Source of the DNA: Edaphochlamys debaryana
Taxonomy: Eukaryota; Chlorophyta; Chlorophyceae; Chlamydomonadales
NCBI GenBank assembly: GCA_016858145.1
Contig: JAEHOE010000010.1
Span: forward strand, 1,488,001-1,552,000
DNA length: 64,000 bases
Reading direction: 5' to 3'
Position 1 is the first letter of the stretch. Each line of letters opens with the position of its first letter. A model generated the notes under the pieces. That model saw only the letters and a list, made by a program, of their open reading frames with translations, had not been told where the DNA came from and made no database searches. Below are positions 54,401 to 64,000 of the stretch, one piece after another. Both the position numbers and the translations under genes were made by a program.

Positions 54401-56871
54401 CCGCTGCAGCAGCGGCGGTGGCTGGCAGCGGCGGCGGCATGTGGTATGGCGCCGCCGCCAGCGCTGATGATGGGGAGGCAGGCGACGGGGCCCGCGGCCG
54501 CCGCTCGCATCTGATCCATCAGCTAGTGATGAGTCACCTGCTGTACGGCGGCTGGGCCGACACGGCGGCGGCGCTGGCGGCGGAGGCGAAGGGGGCGGCG
54601 GGGCCGCCGCCGACGGCGGGGGAGCTGGAGTGGGCGCTGCGGCGGCGGAGCGCCATGCGTGACGTGACTGAGGGTGAGCGACGATGCATGGGGGCGGCGG
54701 TTAGGGCTCGGGAGGGCTTGTTGTTGGCGTGTCAGCTTGGTGCGTACAGGGCACGGGTAGACGGCTGGGCAGGTGGGTGGGTGCTGTGGGCCCATGTGGG
54801 GGAGCGGGGGGCTCAGATTTGCGTCACTAGGGCAGCCCCGCTGCCTGCTGCTGAGCCCGCCGGGCCAAAGGCTCAAGCACCGGCCCCTGCTCTTGCCCCC
54901 GACCCGGGCCCCCGCTCCCAGGGCGGCCGCTGGCGGCCCTCCACGCCATGGAGCTCGCCTGCTGCACAGCCGCCGGCGGCGGCGGCGGCGGCGGCAGCGG
55001 CAGCGGCGGCAGCGGCAGCGGCGGCGGCGGCTGCCAGTGCCGCTGCATCTGGTGCGGCGTCGGCGGCAGCCCCGCCACGAGCCCGTCGACGCAGGTCGCA
55101 GCGGCGGATGCAGCGGCGGCGGCGGCGGCAGGGCCAGCCGCGGCGGCGGCGGCGGCGGCGCTGCTGCACTGGCGGCTGCGGCTGCAGGTCTTCACGGTCC
55201 TGGTCGGCGGCGGCGCGCCGTACACCGCCCTGGCCTTCGCGCGGCGGCACCTGACGGTGGCGGCGCCGCCGCCGGAGTGTACGGCATGGGGCCTGGCGGC
55301 GGAGGTGGCGGAGGCGGCGCGGAGGTACGGGGAGGCGCCGCCGCCAGGGCTGCTTCCGCCGCCGCCAGCGCCCGTCTGCCCCCCCGTCCGGGCGACGGCG
55401 GCGGCGGCGGATCTGGCCCCAGCTGGGCCACAGACGACGGAGGCGGAGGCAGCATCAGCGGCAGTGGCGGCGGCGGCGGCGGCGGCGGCGGCAGATGTGG
55501 CAACGAATGGCGGCTCGCTGGAATTCGACGCCAGCCCCGACGTCGCCGCCACCGACCCCGGCGGCGGCGGCGGCGGCGGCGGCAGCTCTGCCCGCGCCGT
55601 CAACGCCGGCGGCACGGCCCGTCACAAGCGGCCGCCTGCGCGGGGCGCCTCCGCCGCCGGCCTCCTGCTGGCGGCGGGCGTCTCCCGCCTCCACATCGAC
55701 GATGCCGCCGCCGCCGGCTCCGCCGCCGCCGCCGCCGCCGCCACTGCCGCCGCCGCTGACGTGGCGCCGCCGGCCGGCTCGCCGCCGACCGAGCGGCGGT
55801 CAAAGCTGCAGCGAGTGGGCTCGCACCACTCGCCCTCGCCGCCGCCACCAACCGCCTCAACCACCACGCTAACCGCCCAACCGACCTCCGTACCAACCGC
55901 CACAACCGCCGCCTCCATGAAGCGGTACCACGTGCTCCACTCCCAACTGCGCTCCGCTGCTGCCGCCGCCGCTTCCGCCCCCGCCGCCTCCGCCTGCGCC
56001 GCCGCCCTCGCCTCCTGCTTCCCCATCGCCGCCGCCGCCGCCTCACCCGCCACTGCCCCTGCCGCCGCCGCCGCCGCCGCCATGGTCCCCGCCCCCGCCG
56101 CCGAGCTGCAGGAGGCCCTCTCCCTCCTCGCCTTCCGGGTGAGGCACTTCGGGGTGAGGGGGCTGCGGTGCCGAGCGGATCCCAGCGGATCAGCCTGCCG
56201 ACCGCCGACCGCCCCCAGAATGCCTATTGCCCAGGGCTTTGCAGCAGTTGGCCGCGTGCGTGTCCCCAGTGCCCAGTCCATCTCCGTGTCCTGCGCAACC
56301 CACTCACTGCTTGACTGGTCGCATCACCGGCGGGGGGGCCAGACCCGGATAATGATTGACCCCTCCCCGATCCCTCTACCCCCTTCCCCCCCCCCCCCAG
56401 GACCCCTGGTCCGCCCCCTCCGCCCACCTGCTCCACCCGGGGGCCCGGGAGCCCCTGGCGGAGCAGGTCAACGCCCTCATGCTGGCGCACGGCCCGGGAT
56501 CTGGATCCAGATCAGATTCCGGATCTGGATCTGGATCTATGACCCCGCAGCCGCCTAGCTTCGCTGGCGGCCGCAGCGGCGGCAGCGACATGGGTGGCGG
56601 CTGCGGAGGCGGCGCTATTGGCGGCGGAGTCGGAGCCGGGTCGGGGGCCCCTGGGGTTGAAGTCAGTGCGGTGGGCCTGGGGGGTGGGGGAAGGTCGGCC
56701 CTGGGGGGTGGGGGTGGGGCTCTGGGGGGTGGGGGTGGTTCGGCTTTGGAGGCCGTTCTGCGGCAGGCGGAGGGGGTGTGGGGGGAGCTGCGGGGCTGCG
56801 GGGACTGCCCGGAGGCGCAGGCGCTGGGGGCGTGGGCGGAGGAGGGCGTGCTGAGGGGCCTGCAGGGCTAG
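51425..56871 (+). CDS. RanBPM/RANBP9-like SPRY-LisH-CTLH-CRA protein
   Basis: Scaffold of the CTLH/GID-type ubiquitin ligase by family; partners inferred. Exon 1 (51425-51754, MAPSSSPRR) is low-complexity. SPRY exons: 51879-51937 ([13 protein letters not shown]), 52159-52216 ([16 protein letters not shown]), about 52367-52407 ([14 protein letters not shown]), about 52545-52636 ([29 protein letters not shown]), about 52917-52995 ([20 protein letters not shown]), about 53420-53493 ([18 protein letters not shown]), about 53711-53790 ([19 protein letters not shown]) and about 53968-54015. Exon 54148-54673 holds LisH ([20 protein letters not shown]). Exon 54921-56139 holds CTLH ([33 protein letters not shown]) then a long Ala/Gly/Pro insert. 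The last exon gives the CRA domain ([33 protein letters not shown]) and stops at 56869. Animal and plant RanBPMs lack the roughly 280-residue Ala/Gly insert. ATG 51425 is plausible but not proven. Confidence 0.9.
51958..52032 (+). repeat. Dispersed intronic repeat family C in RanBPM-like intron
   Basis: Contains GCATTGGAGAGTGAAGGAAG, AGATAGAGCGGCAGCCAGC and CCGATGCGCACCGAGGTCCA. It joins the half seen at 15308-15366 to the half seen at 42645-42735, showing they belong to one family. Confidence 0.8.
52696..52722 (+). repeat. Dispersed intronic repeat family A in RanBPM-like intron
   Basis: GTGCCTGTGTTTTGCCGACG then CGTGTGG, between an exon end plus intron start at 52615-52677 and a copy of both at 52730-52785. 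Confidence 0.85.
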
Positions 56872-58100
56872 GGGGGAGGGGAGTGGAGGAGAAGACGGCA
56901 TATGGCTAGGAGCCGCGTCGCGGAGGCCTAGCAGGGGGTGGCGAGCTATTGCGTAGGGGCGGGGTGTACGTAGGTAGGTGTCGCGCAAGGGTGCCGTGCG
57001 TGGAGGTCAGGTAGTCCCGGCTGCAGGGCTGTGGGTAGGGAGGGCGGCGTGCGGTTGCCGAGGACGGGTGCGGATGGGCCTGGGCGGGGGGGTGCGCCGC
57101 AGTCCGGGGAAGGCGTTTCCGCTGGTGTTGACCGCGGTTGGAGAATGCGAAGGTGCTCCGGGAGGCCCTCTCCATGAGTGTTGGACAGGATGGAGTCTCA
57201 CATCCCGCTGAGCCCAGAGCCCGCGCTCCGTGCAGCCTGCAGCCTCACCGTACCGGTATCCGCGTAGCAAGGGCGGGGCAGGGTGGGGCCAGGGTGGGGC
57301 CAGGGTGGGGCCAGGGTGGTGCAGCTTGGGTGCAGCTGCCGGGTGTGCAGGCTGTGCGTGGAATGCATGGGCTGGGGGTGAACGAAGGGCAGCACCTCAG
57401 TTGCGCGGGTGCATGTTTTGCGCTACTGCTGGCCGCGGTTGGAGGGTGCACGAGTGCCCAGGACGGCCTTGCCGGCATGATGAGTGCCCAGGACGGCCTT
57501 GCCGGCATGATGAGTGCCCAGGACGGCCTTGCCGGCATGATGAGGCGCTTCGCGCTTGGCTGGCGAGATGCATGCAGGGACGAGCAGTGAAGGGCCCACT
57601 CAACCCGTGCGTGCCCCTCTTCTGGGTTAGGGGTTGGGGGCTGTACCACGCTCCACCATCGGCCTCTCCTTGGCCGCATCTACTGTAGCGCCTGCCACAG
57701 GTCTGACGGCTCCATGTGAGGTCGGGGCCCACGCCTTGCAGCGTATCAGGCATCCACCGTACGCCTCACGCTTGAGAACCACCAAACAGCACACAGCACA
57801 CGTCTCCTCGCCCCGACACAGCCACCGGACCCCAGCCGCCCCACCAGCGGCAATGTGGGTTGGAGGTGTCCGCAGGGTGCATCGTATCCGTACTGGTATC
57901 CACCCGCCGACCCGCACCCCCCCTCCCACCACGCCACCTCTACCCCCCCCCTCACGTCCCCACCCTAACCCTCGCCTGCCCCCCTCCTTCGCTTCATTGC
58001 GGTCTGCAGCCCCCACACCCCACACCCCTCACACCCCTCACCCCTCACACCCCTCACCCCTCACACCCCTCACCCCTCACACCCCTCACCCCCACACCCC
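56872..58100. other. Convergent region with 30-bp and 9-bp tandem repeats
   Basis: Between the RanBPM-like stop (plus) and the SbcC-like stop (minus). It contains GGTGGGGCCAG tandem copies (about 57283-57317), three perfect 30-bp units (57452-57541), and an ACCCCTCAC-type tandem array (about 58015-58100) running up to the SbcC-like stop codon. No gene seen; open frames here are repeat-driven. Confidence 0.5.
57452..57541. repeat. Three perfect 30-bp tandem repeats
   Basis: Units 57452-57481, 57482-57511 and 57512-57541, each GAGTGCCCAGGACGGCCTTG then CCGGCATGAT. The units are identical, implying recent expansion. Confidence 0.95.
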
Positions 58101-61100
58101 TCACGCCGCCACCCGCACCCTCGCCGCGCCCCCCCGCTTCTCCACCACGTCGACCACCTCGAACGCCTCCGCCACCGCGCTGCTGCCCTGACCCACCACC
58201 AGCACCGTGCTGTGCGGCAGGCGCTCGCGCAGCACGCACGCCACGCGCTCGCAGCCCGTGTTGTCCAGCTGCTGCAGGACCTGACAGGGGGGGGGGAGGG
58301 GGGGGGTAGTTTTTCGAGCGGGAAACGATAAGAGAAGGGGGGCGGGGGATGAGGGCATGGAGGGATGTTATGGAGGGAAGAAACGCCTTTGTCCCTCCTC
58401 CTTGTCCCCGCTCTGATCCACGCCTCACGGAACCCCCCTCCCCCTCACCCGCACCCCCCCTTCCCGTCCTTCCTGTGCTCCCCTCCCCCCCCCCTCCTCC
58501 CCCCCTCTCCCTCTCCCCTCCCCCTTGCCTTCCCCCCCCCCACCTCGTCCAGCACCAGCAGGCTGCACACACCCCCTCTCCTCCCCCCCCCTCCCCCCCT
58601 CTTCCCCCCTCCCCCTTGCCTCCCCCCCCCCTCTTCCCCCCCCTCCTCCCCCCCCTCACCTCGTCCAGCACCAGCAGGCTGCTCGCCAGCCGCCTCCGCG
58701 CCCGCACCAGGCGCTCGAAGCCCAGGCACAGCGCCAGGGCCAGGCGCCGCCGCTCGCCGCCGCTCAGCTGCCGCACGTCGCGCACGCGGAGCGCGGGGGC
58801 GGAGGGGGAGGGCCCAGTGGAGGAGGTGGAGGAGGAGGTGGAGGCGAGGGGGTCGCGGACCTTGATCACCTGCAGAGAGCGGGGGAGAAGAGCAAAGGAT
58901 GCCAGGGTAAGAGTGCGAAGTATTGACCCTATCACGACATTCCCGAGCGCCCCACGCGTCAGCACCCAGGATTGTTGCCCCGGCCCCCGGCTCCCGAGCG
59001 CATGCCAACTGCCCCGCCTACTCCCCCTTCCTCCCTCCCTCCCGACTAGGCATGCCGGGTACGGTATATACGGGATACGTTTACGGCGTATGTACGTACG
59101 TATTTACGCCGTCTTTTGGGGAGCGGGGCGTATGTTCTTACGGAAATTCCGTATGCAAAATACGCCGGGTTTGACACGCACGCCGTACGGCAGCGACGCT
59201 TTTGCGATAAGGTGGTGCTAGAGAGCCCGCGCTTACCAAACATATACCTCTAGCACCTTATAGCAAGTGCCTGCTGCCCAAAACACCGCTGCGATGGCCT
59301 ACGATGAGCCGCCGATCCTCGACCACCGCGCGAGCGAGCGCAACTGGTCCGTGTGGGGCCGCATGTACACCAAGGAGCGCGCCAACCTGGACACCACGCT
59401 GACCCACAAGCTGATCAACATTAGACGCAACTCGGACACGTCCCCCAAGGGCGTGGACGAGGAGCTCAAGCTCTGCTTGCGGTAGCTAGGCCGGGGCAAG
59501 GCGGCTTGCGGGGGGCCGGGGGCCGGGGGTGCGGGTTGCGGGGTGAGGGAGGCGGGTTGCGGGGCGGACGCTGAACGCGGGAGTGGAGGCCTTGCCGGAG
59601 CTGCGAGAGCTATTCGGGCCTGGCCGGGTGGAGCCGTAAGCAGGGCTGTCGGGTGCAGACGGCAGACGGTGTGGGCCTTTATGGGCCTTTATGGTACACG
59701 CTGTATGTGTTTGTCTGGCGGTGGGAATCCTCTAAATTGCTGGCAAACCCATCCACCGTTACCCAATCCAGATACCAATCAAAGTAATGGGTGCGCCTAG
59801 GCCCCAAAACAAGCCCTAGCCACTTTTTCCGGTCGACAATGACCCACGGATCGGCCTTTTTCGAGAAAGTTGGTTCGGCTTGACAGTACGGAAAGTACGG
59901 TTACGGCGTACAATACAGTATTTACGCTACGGTACGCCGTACATGACCCCCCAATGTACGCCTGGGCGGCATGCCTACTCCCGACCCCCACCCCCCGACT
60001 CGCCTTCTGTATCTCCTCCTTCTCCCGCGCCGCCCCCCGCTGGGGCGGCCCCTGCTCCCCCCCCGCTGCGCCTGCTGCTCCCCCCCGTGTGGCGCTCAGC
60101 TCCAGCAGGTATCCATCGCACAGCTCGGACAGATAGCCGGCGGTGTAGGTCTGGGGGGCATGGAAGGGGGTTGGAGGGCAGGCCTTAGGAAGCAGGGCAG
60201 AGGAGGGGACGCCGGCGGTGTAGGTCTGGGGGTGGGGTGGGGCGACATGGGGTGGGAGCAGGGGGGAGAGGGAGAAGAGTCAGGGGCAGGGATGGCACGG
60301 ATGGGTTGCTTCAGCCTGGGAGGGAAGTACGCAGGGGGGTGGAGGGCCGGGCTTATGCAGCAGGGTAGAGGGCAAGAGGTATGGTGGAGGGAAGCGGCAT
60401 CTCCAACAGGAGGCCGGCGGTGTAGGTCTGGGGGGTGGGAGGGTGGAGGCCAGATGGGCGGTGCTGGAAAGGGGATGGTGTTGGGGGGGGGGGCGAAGAA
60501 AAAGATGCCCACCCCGACGCGTCGGCGAAACACACAGCTGCCCCTTCCGCCCTCCCCCCCACCTGCAGCTGCCCCAGCACGTCCTCCAGCAGCAGGGAGG
60601 GGATGCCGCTGCGCCCCAGGGCCCGGTCAGCCTCCGCCAGGGCCCGGGACCGGGCCTCGGCAGCCGCCTGGGGGGGGGGGGTAGATGGGGCGGTTGTGGG
60701 AGATGTGCGTAAGGGATGTGAAGCGTGCGTGTGCCGGGAAATTCAGGACCGGGTGGATCCCGTGGATCCCGTACTCCCGTACGACCCTGCCCTTCACCCG
60801 AGCCCGCAGCCCCGCCCACGCACCGCCGCCTCCGCCGCTGCCTCCGCCTCCGCCCGAACCTGCTCCAGCTCCCGCGCCGCCCTGCAAAGGGGGAGAAGGG
60901 AGGGGGCAGGGGAAAGGGCACAGGGGGTGTGTTGGCGCTGGGTGGAGGCAGGGCAGGTGAGGGGCCGGGGGTGGGAGCGGATCAGGGTCAGCGGATGAGG
61001 GAGAGGGGGGATCAAGCTCCAGTGGTTTTAGCTCCCGTAGCAGATCGGGTGGGGGGCTGGCTCAGCCCTCGGCTTTCGCCCCCATGGGGGCGCCCCGCTT

Positions 61101-64000
61101 GTCTGCCTGAAGCGGGGAGAGTGTGGCCAGGACGACCGCTTAGTAACGCGAACACTCGCCTTTTGCGTAAGAGGGTGTGTGGGTTGGTCTCCCGCCACGC
61201 CTCCGCGGCGCCTCGTGTGGCTCCCTGCCACCCCGCCAGCGCCCTCGCCGCCGCCGCCGCCTCCCGCCGCGCCGCCGCCGCCAGGCCGCGCGCCGCCGCC
61301 AGCAGCTGCTCCGCCGCCGCCGCCGGACCCCCTTCCGCCGCCGCCGCCGCCTGCGCCGCCGCCACCTCGGGGCTTGCAGCCGCCTCCACGTGTGCATGTA
61401 CGGCAGGATCCTGATGCAGCGCCTCGGATTGTACGGCGAACGCGGCCATGCTGGAATCCAGATCCAGAGCAACGCGATCCAGATCCGCCGCAGCTGACAA
61501 GAGCTCCCTGCGGCGGCCATTCGTACATGTGTGAGCCACAGATCTGGATCAATCTGGATCAATCTGGATCAATCTGGAACGCATGGGACGAACCGTAGCG
61601 GAAGCGACCCCCCCTGGAACCACGGATGGCCTGTCGACCCCCACAACGCCACACCCCACGGCCGCACCCCCGCCCTCGTCGCCTGCCCGCTCACCCCCTC
61701 CGCCGCTCGCTCCCCGCCAGCCGCTGCCGCAGCACCGTCAGCGCCCGCGTCGCCGCCGCCCACGCCTCCCGCTGCGCCGCCGCCGTCGCCTCCGCCGCCG
61801 CGCGCGCCTCGCGCTCGGCCGCCGCCGCCGCCGCTGTGGCTGCCGCCGCCGCCCTGCGAGGGGGCAAGGGGGGTGGAGGATGAGAGTGCAGTTTCCCGTA
61901 CCGGTACAAGGTTTCCTCAAGTTACGTCCACAGATAGGACAGCACGCGGCCTGGGCCTGTCCTGGCCCCCTTTGCATCACGCGGGCCCCGTACTGCCCGT
62001 ACACCCGTACCACTAAGGGTCCTTTCCAGCTTCCCTCCCCCAAACCGCGTCGTACCTGCGGGCCTCCTCCGTACGATGTCGTACGAGGGCCGTCAGCGCC
62101 GCGTCTGCCTGGGGGGCGCGAACAGGGGGGGAGGAAGGGGGCAGCGAACCTTTACCCCTCTCCCTTTTCCTCCCCCCCTCCTCCCCACCCTGATACCCCC
62201 ACCTCCTGCGCTCGGGCGGCTGCGCCCCGAAAGGCCTCTTCCGCCTCCGCCAGCTCCGCTGCCGCGCGGTCATACACCTGCAGGGGCCGGGTGGGATGTG
62301 CGCCCGTGTAAAGAAAACAAAAATGCTAAAGGGGGGCCCTGGAGATACGCAGCATCGCCGTACTGCCGTACGCGGGCCCGCACCTGCCGTGCCTCTTGGG
62401 CGTCCGCCTCCAGCCGCTCCACGTTGGCGGCGTACTGGTGCGAGCTGATGGGCTGCCTGCGGTTGGCGGTTGGCGGTTGGCAGTTGGCGGTTGGAGTCTT
62501 GGCAGTTGGGGTACAGGCGGAGCGGGCGTGCCCCTGCCGCCCGTGACTCCTTAGTGAGCCCCCAAGGCCGAACCCCCACCGGTGGGGCCGGTGCCAATGA
62601 CTCGGCTGCGCGCCTGGACAGCTCCCCCCCCGTGTTCCTGTGTAACCTCTCCCCCCCATCAGAGGACTGCGTGCTGTGGCGCCAGCGCCTCCATCTCCCC
62701 TGACTCCCACCCCCCCCCCAGCGCCCACCTGCAGCGGTCACACACCGCCACCACCGCCGCCTCGCCGCCGCCAGCCTCGCCGCCGCCGCCGCCGTTGTAA
62801 CCGCTGCCGTTATAACCGCCATCGGACTTGTGATGGCCGTTGGTGCCGGCGTAACCATCGTACGAGGTGGAGGTGACCGACTCTGCCACTGATGCGGTTG
62901 CGGTTGCAGTTTTGACGGGCGCGTGGCCGTGGCCGTTGGCGGTTTGTACGGTATGTACGGTTGCCAGTTGGGATACGGCGGTTGTGTACTCTGCGAGGGA
63001 GGCCTGGCGCTGCTTTAGGGCCCCCAGGGCCATACCGGCGGCCGCCTGGCACTCCTGGGGGGGGGGGGGGGGGGGCGGGGGGAGCGCAAGGGGAGGGACA
63101 AGGGAAATGCGAGAGGGATTTGCGGGGGGTGGGGCTTTGGGGGTGTTTGTTGCTGAGCGGGATCCGCCGGGCTTTGGGGGACGGGTCAAGGCGGCACGAG
63201 AGGTGAGGCGAGCTCCTGAGACAAGTGGCGGATAACACGAGCCCCCGGCGGCCCCTGTGGCTGTACCGCTCCCAACCCCGGCCCCCGCCGCCCCGCGCCC
63301 CACCGTTCGCCTGCTGTAAGCCTTCGCCTCCTCCACCCGCCGCCCCCGCACCGCCTCCGCCGCCGCCGCCTCGGCCGCCTCGGCCTCCGCCGCCGCCGCC
63401 GCCGGACAAGGGGCAGCGCCCGAGCCCGAGCCCAAGCCCGAGGCGGAAGCGGAGGCGGAGGCCGCCGCGGAAGGCAGGCGTGCGGCCACTGGGGCTGCCG
63501 CCGGCACGGGTGGAGTCGACATGGCCTGTAGGAGCGGGGGGCGTGGGTCGTGTGGTTGCCACACGGAAGGGGAGCTTACAGCGGTAGTGGCTGCGGGCAG
63601 ACACGTTATCGGCAGCCACTCGCCCGCTCCGCTGCCCTCCTGCCCTCCAGGCCCCCCGCCCTGCACTCACCGCCTGCTGTGCCGCCACCTCCGCCTCCCA
63701 CTGCCGCTGCTCCGCCTCCGCCGCCGCCGCGGACGACCGCAGCGACGCCGCCAGGCCCCGGGCAGCCGCCGCCGGCGCCGCCAGCGCCGCCGCCGCGGCC
63801 GCCGCCTCCGCCGCCCGCGCCATCACCTCTGCATCGTACCGCGCCTGTGGGGGGGGAGGGCGCCCCAGGCAAAGGCACGTGACGGCTTGGATCCCAACGG
63901 CTGCGATCAGGATCCAAGTTTGATACAAACAATGGATCCACAATCCTCCGGAAGCACTTCCCGCCGTTTCCCCCATGTATGCAGCCACTCCCCACCTCCA
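58101..64000 (-). CDS. SbcC/Rad50-like SMC ATPase with zinc hook, C-terminal part
   Basis: DNA-end processing/SMC-family ATPase by homology; the N-terminal Walker A half lies beyond the right edge. Read from the minus strand: Ala-rich coiled coil (exon about 63672-63842, ARYDAEVMARAAEAAA), more coil, then a hook exon ending VCDRC at 62731-62742 that splices into RQPISSHQYAANVERLEAD (about 62383-62457), giving the CxxC zinc-hook layout. The return coil covers exons at about 62206-62281, 62057-62111, 61700-61855, 61145-61527 and 60822-60881. The ATPase half: about 60563-60669 (GIPSLLLEDVLGQLQ), 60004-60150 (AGYLSELCDGYLLELSATRG), 58660-58869 (VRQLSGGERRRLALALCLGF signature, SSLLVLDE Walker B) and 58101-58280 (VLQQLDNTG D-loop, STVLVVGQ, VVDVVEKRGG), stop TGA at 58101. 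Exons 58660-58869 (70 codons) and 60004-60150 (49 codons) are exact and in phase 0. The donor at 60004/60003 is GC (AGAAG|GCGAGT). Plants and algae have such an organelle-type SbcC relative; location here is unknown. Confidence 0.85.
58541..58566 (-). repeat. Intronic copy of SbcC-like exon end
   Basis: On the minus strand: AGCCTGCTGGTGCTGGACGA then GGTG, repeating the Walker B end and donor of exon 58660-58869 inside the following intron. Confidence 0.9.
59049..59975. mobile_element. Decayed hAT-like DNA transposon with 8-bp target duplication
   Basis: An identical 8-bp GGCATGCC at 59049-59056 and 59968-59975 brackets 911 bp of lower-GC sequence unlike the host intron. Both ends are rich in TACGGCGTA/TACGCCGT motifs (59080-59180 and 59885-59945), like subterminal repeats; the terminal inverted repeats themselves are weak (GGGTACGG against GCCCAGGCGTAC). 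It contains the hAT-like ORF 59294-59485 and a local inverted pair (GGTGCTAGAG near 59212-59221 and CTCTAGCACC near 59249-59258). It sits in the intron 58870-60003 of the SbcC-like gene. hAT elements characteristically make 8-bp duplications. Confidence 0.6.
59294..59485 (+). pseudogene. hAT transposase C-terminal dimerisation fragment
   Basis: A 63-codon ORF opposite to the host gene. ASERNWSVWGRMYTKERANL followed by LTHKLINIRRN resembles the hAT C-terminal dimerisation region (family pattern: xERNWSxxxxI, then RNRL and a following hydrophobic helix). The rest of the transposase (zinc finger, catalytic core) is absent, so it is a remnant. Alternatively a small uncharacterised gene, but the 8-bp duplication around it supports the transposon reading. 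Confidence 0.55.
60138..60440 (-). repeat. Triplicated exon-edge segment in SbcC-like intron
   Basis: GCCGGCGGTGTAGGTCTGGG occurs at about 60136-60155 (the real exon start and acceptor, minus strand), 60211-60231 and 60414-60434. A second shared block (GGAGGGC then CAGGCCTTA-like) follows copies one and three. Each copy keeps a CCCAG acceptor and the first codons (TYTAG). Confidence 0.85.
60513..60538 (-). repeat. Dispersed intronic repeat family A in SbcC-like intron
   Basis: CCCGACGCGTCGGCGAAACA then CACAGC (family orientation on minus, sense to the host). It sits 3' of the donor of the exon ending GQLQ and next to a short copy of that exon end. Confidence 0.8.

Noticed and set aside
54827..55615. 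Long minus-strand Ala/Pro frame opposite the RanBPM-like exon
   Set aside because: Shadow of GCC/GGC repeats; the plus strand carries the conserved CTLH motif.
58054..58965. Single 303-codon frame joining LSGGERRR to the C-terminus without splicing
   Set aside because: Exact-phase exons 58660-58869 and 58101-58280 with GT/AG borders explain the conserved protein; the unspliced middle is Gly-rich repeat translation.

Overview
This window looks like nuclear DNA of a volvocine/chlamydomonadalean green alga. The DNA is very GC-rich and the genes are dense with short introns. Several proteins are of algal type: a GAF-domain protein kinase, an algal-style leucine-zipper protein, and plastid enzymes with transit peptides. 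Candidate TGTAA polyadenylation signals lie downstream of some genes. I see no bacterial-style operons, tRNA, rRNA or CRISPR arrays. All genes are mosaics of exons, and I joined the exons by reading frame, splice dinucleotides and protein-family continuity.

Layout from left to right: a GAF-domain/TKL-like protein kinase (minus, cut by the left edge, to about 8.1 kb); a gene-poor, less GC-rich spacer (8.2-11.1 kb); a putative bZIP transcription factor (minus, 11.1-13.6 kb); 6-phosphogluconolactonase (minus, 14.1-17.5 kb); a secreted proline-rich protein (minus, 18.8-21.2 kb); plastid indole-3-glycerol-phosphate synthase (minus, 22.0-27.1 kb); head-to-head with it, an NSUN4-like RNA cytosine-5 methyltransferase (plus, 27.3-30.7 kb); a gamma-glutamylcyclotransferase-like protein (plus, 30.9-33.6 kb); convergent to that, a thylakoid-lumen-targeted protein (minus, 34.6-37.7 kb) with a 26-copy minisatellite in an intron; a divergent spacer with a strong hairpin; a kinesin-8 (plus, about 39.9-49.5 kb); a RanBPM/RANBP9-like SPRY-LisH-CTLH-CRA protein (plus, 51.4-56.9 kb); and convergent to it, the C-terminal half of an SbcC/Rad50-like SMC ATPase with a zinc hook (minus, 58.1 kb to beyond the right edge), one intron of which holds a decayed hAT-like DNA transposon.

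The genes do not form one pathway. They are ordinary neighbours in plastid metabolism (OPPP, tryptophan, lumen), RNA methylation, glutathione/amino-acid turnover, microtubule motors, ubiquitin ligase scaffolding and DNA repair.

The unusual content is in the introns. They open with G-rich runs and close with C-rich runs, so the two ends are complementary. At least twelve contain partial copies of the neighbouring exon edge with its splice site. Three families of short dispersed repeats (cores such as CCGACGCGTCGG) occur in several unrelated genes. At least four introns appear to use GC-AG borders. One intron carries a 33-bp tandem array whose every unit is a copy of a 3' splice site. Together these suggest that introns in this genome grow by copying exon-intron boundaries and by insertion of introner-like short elements.
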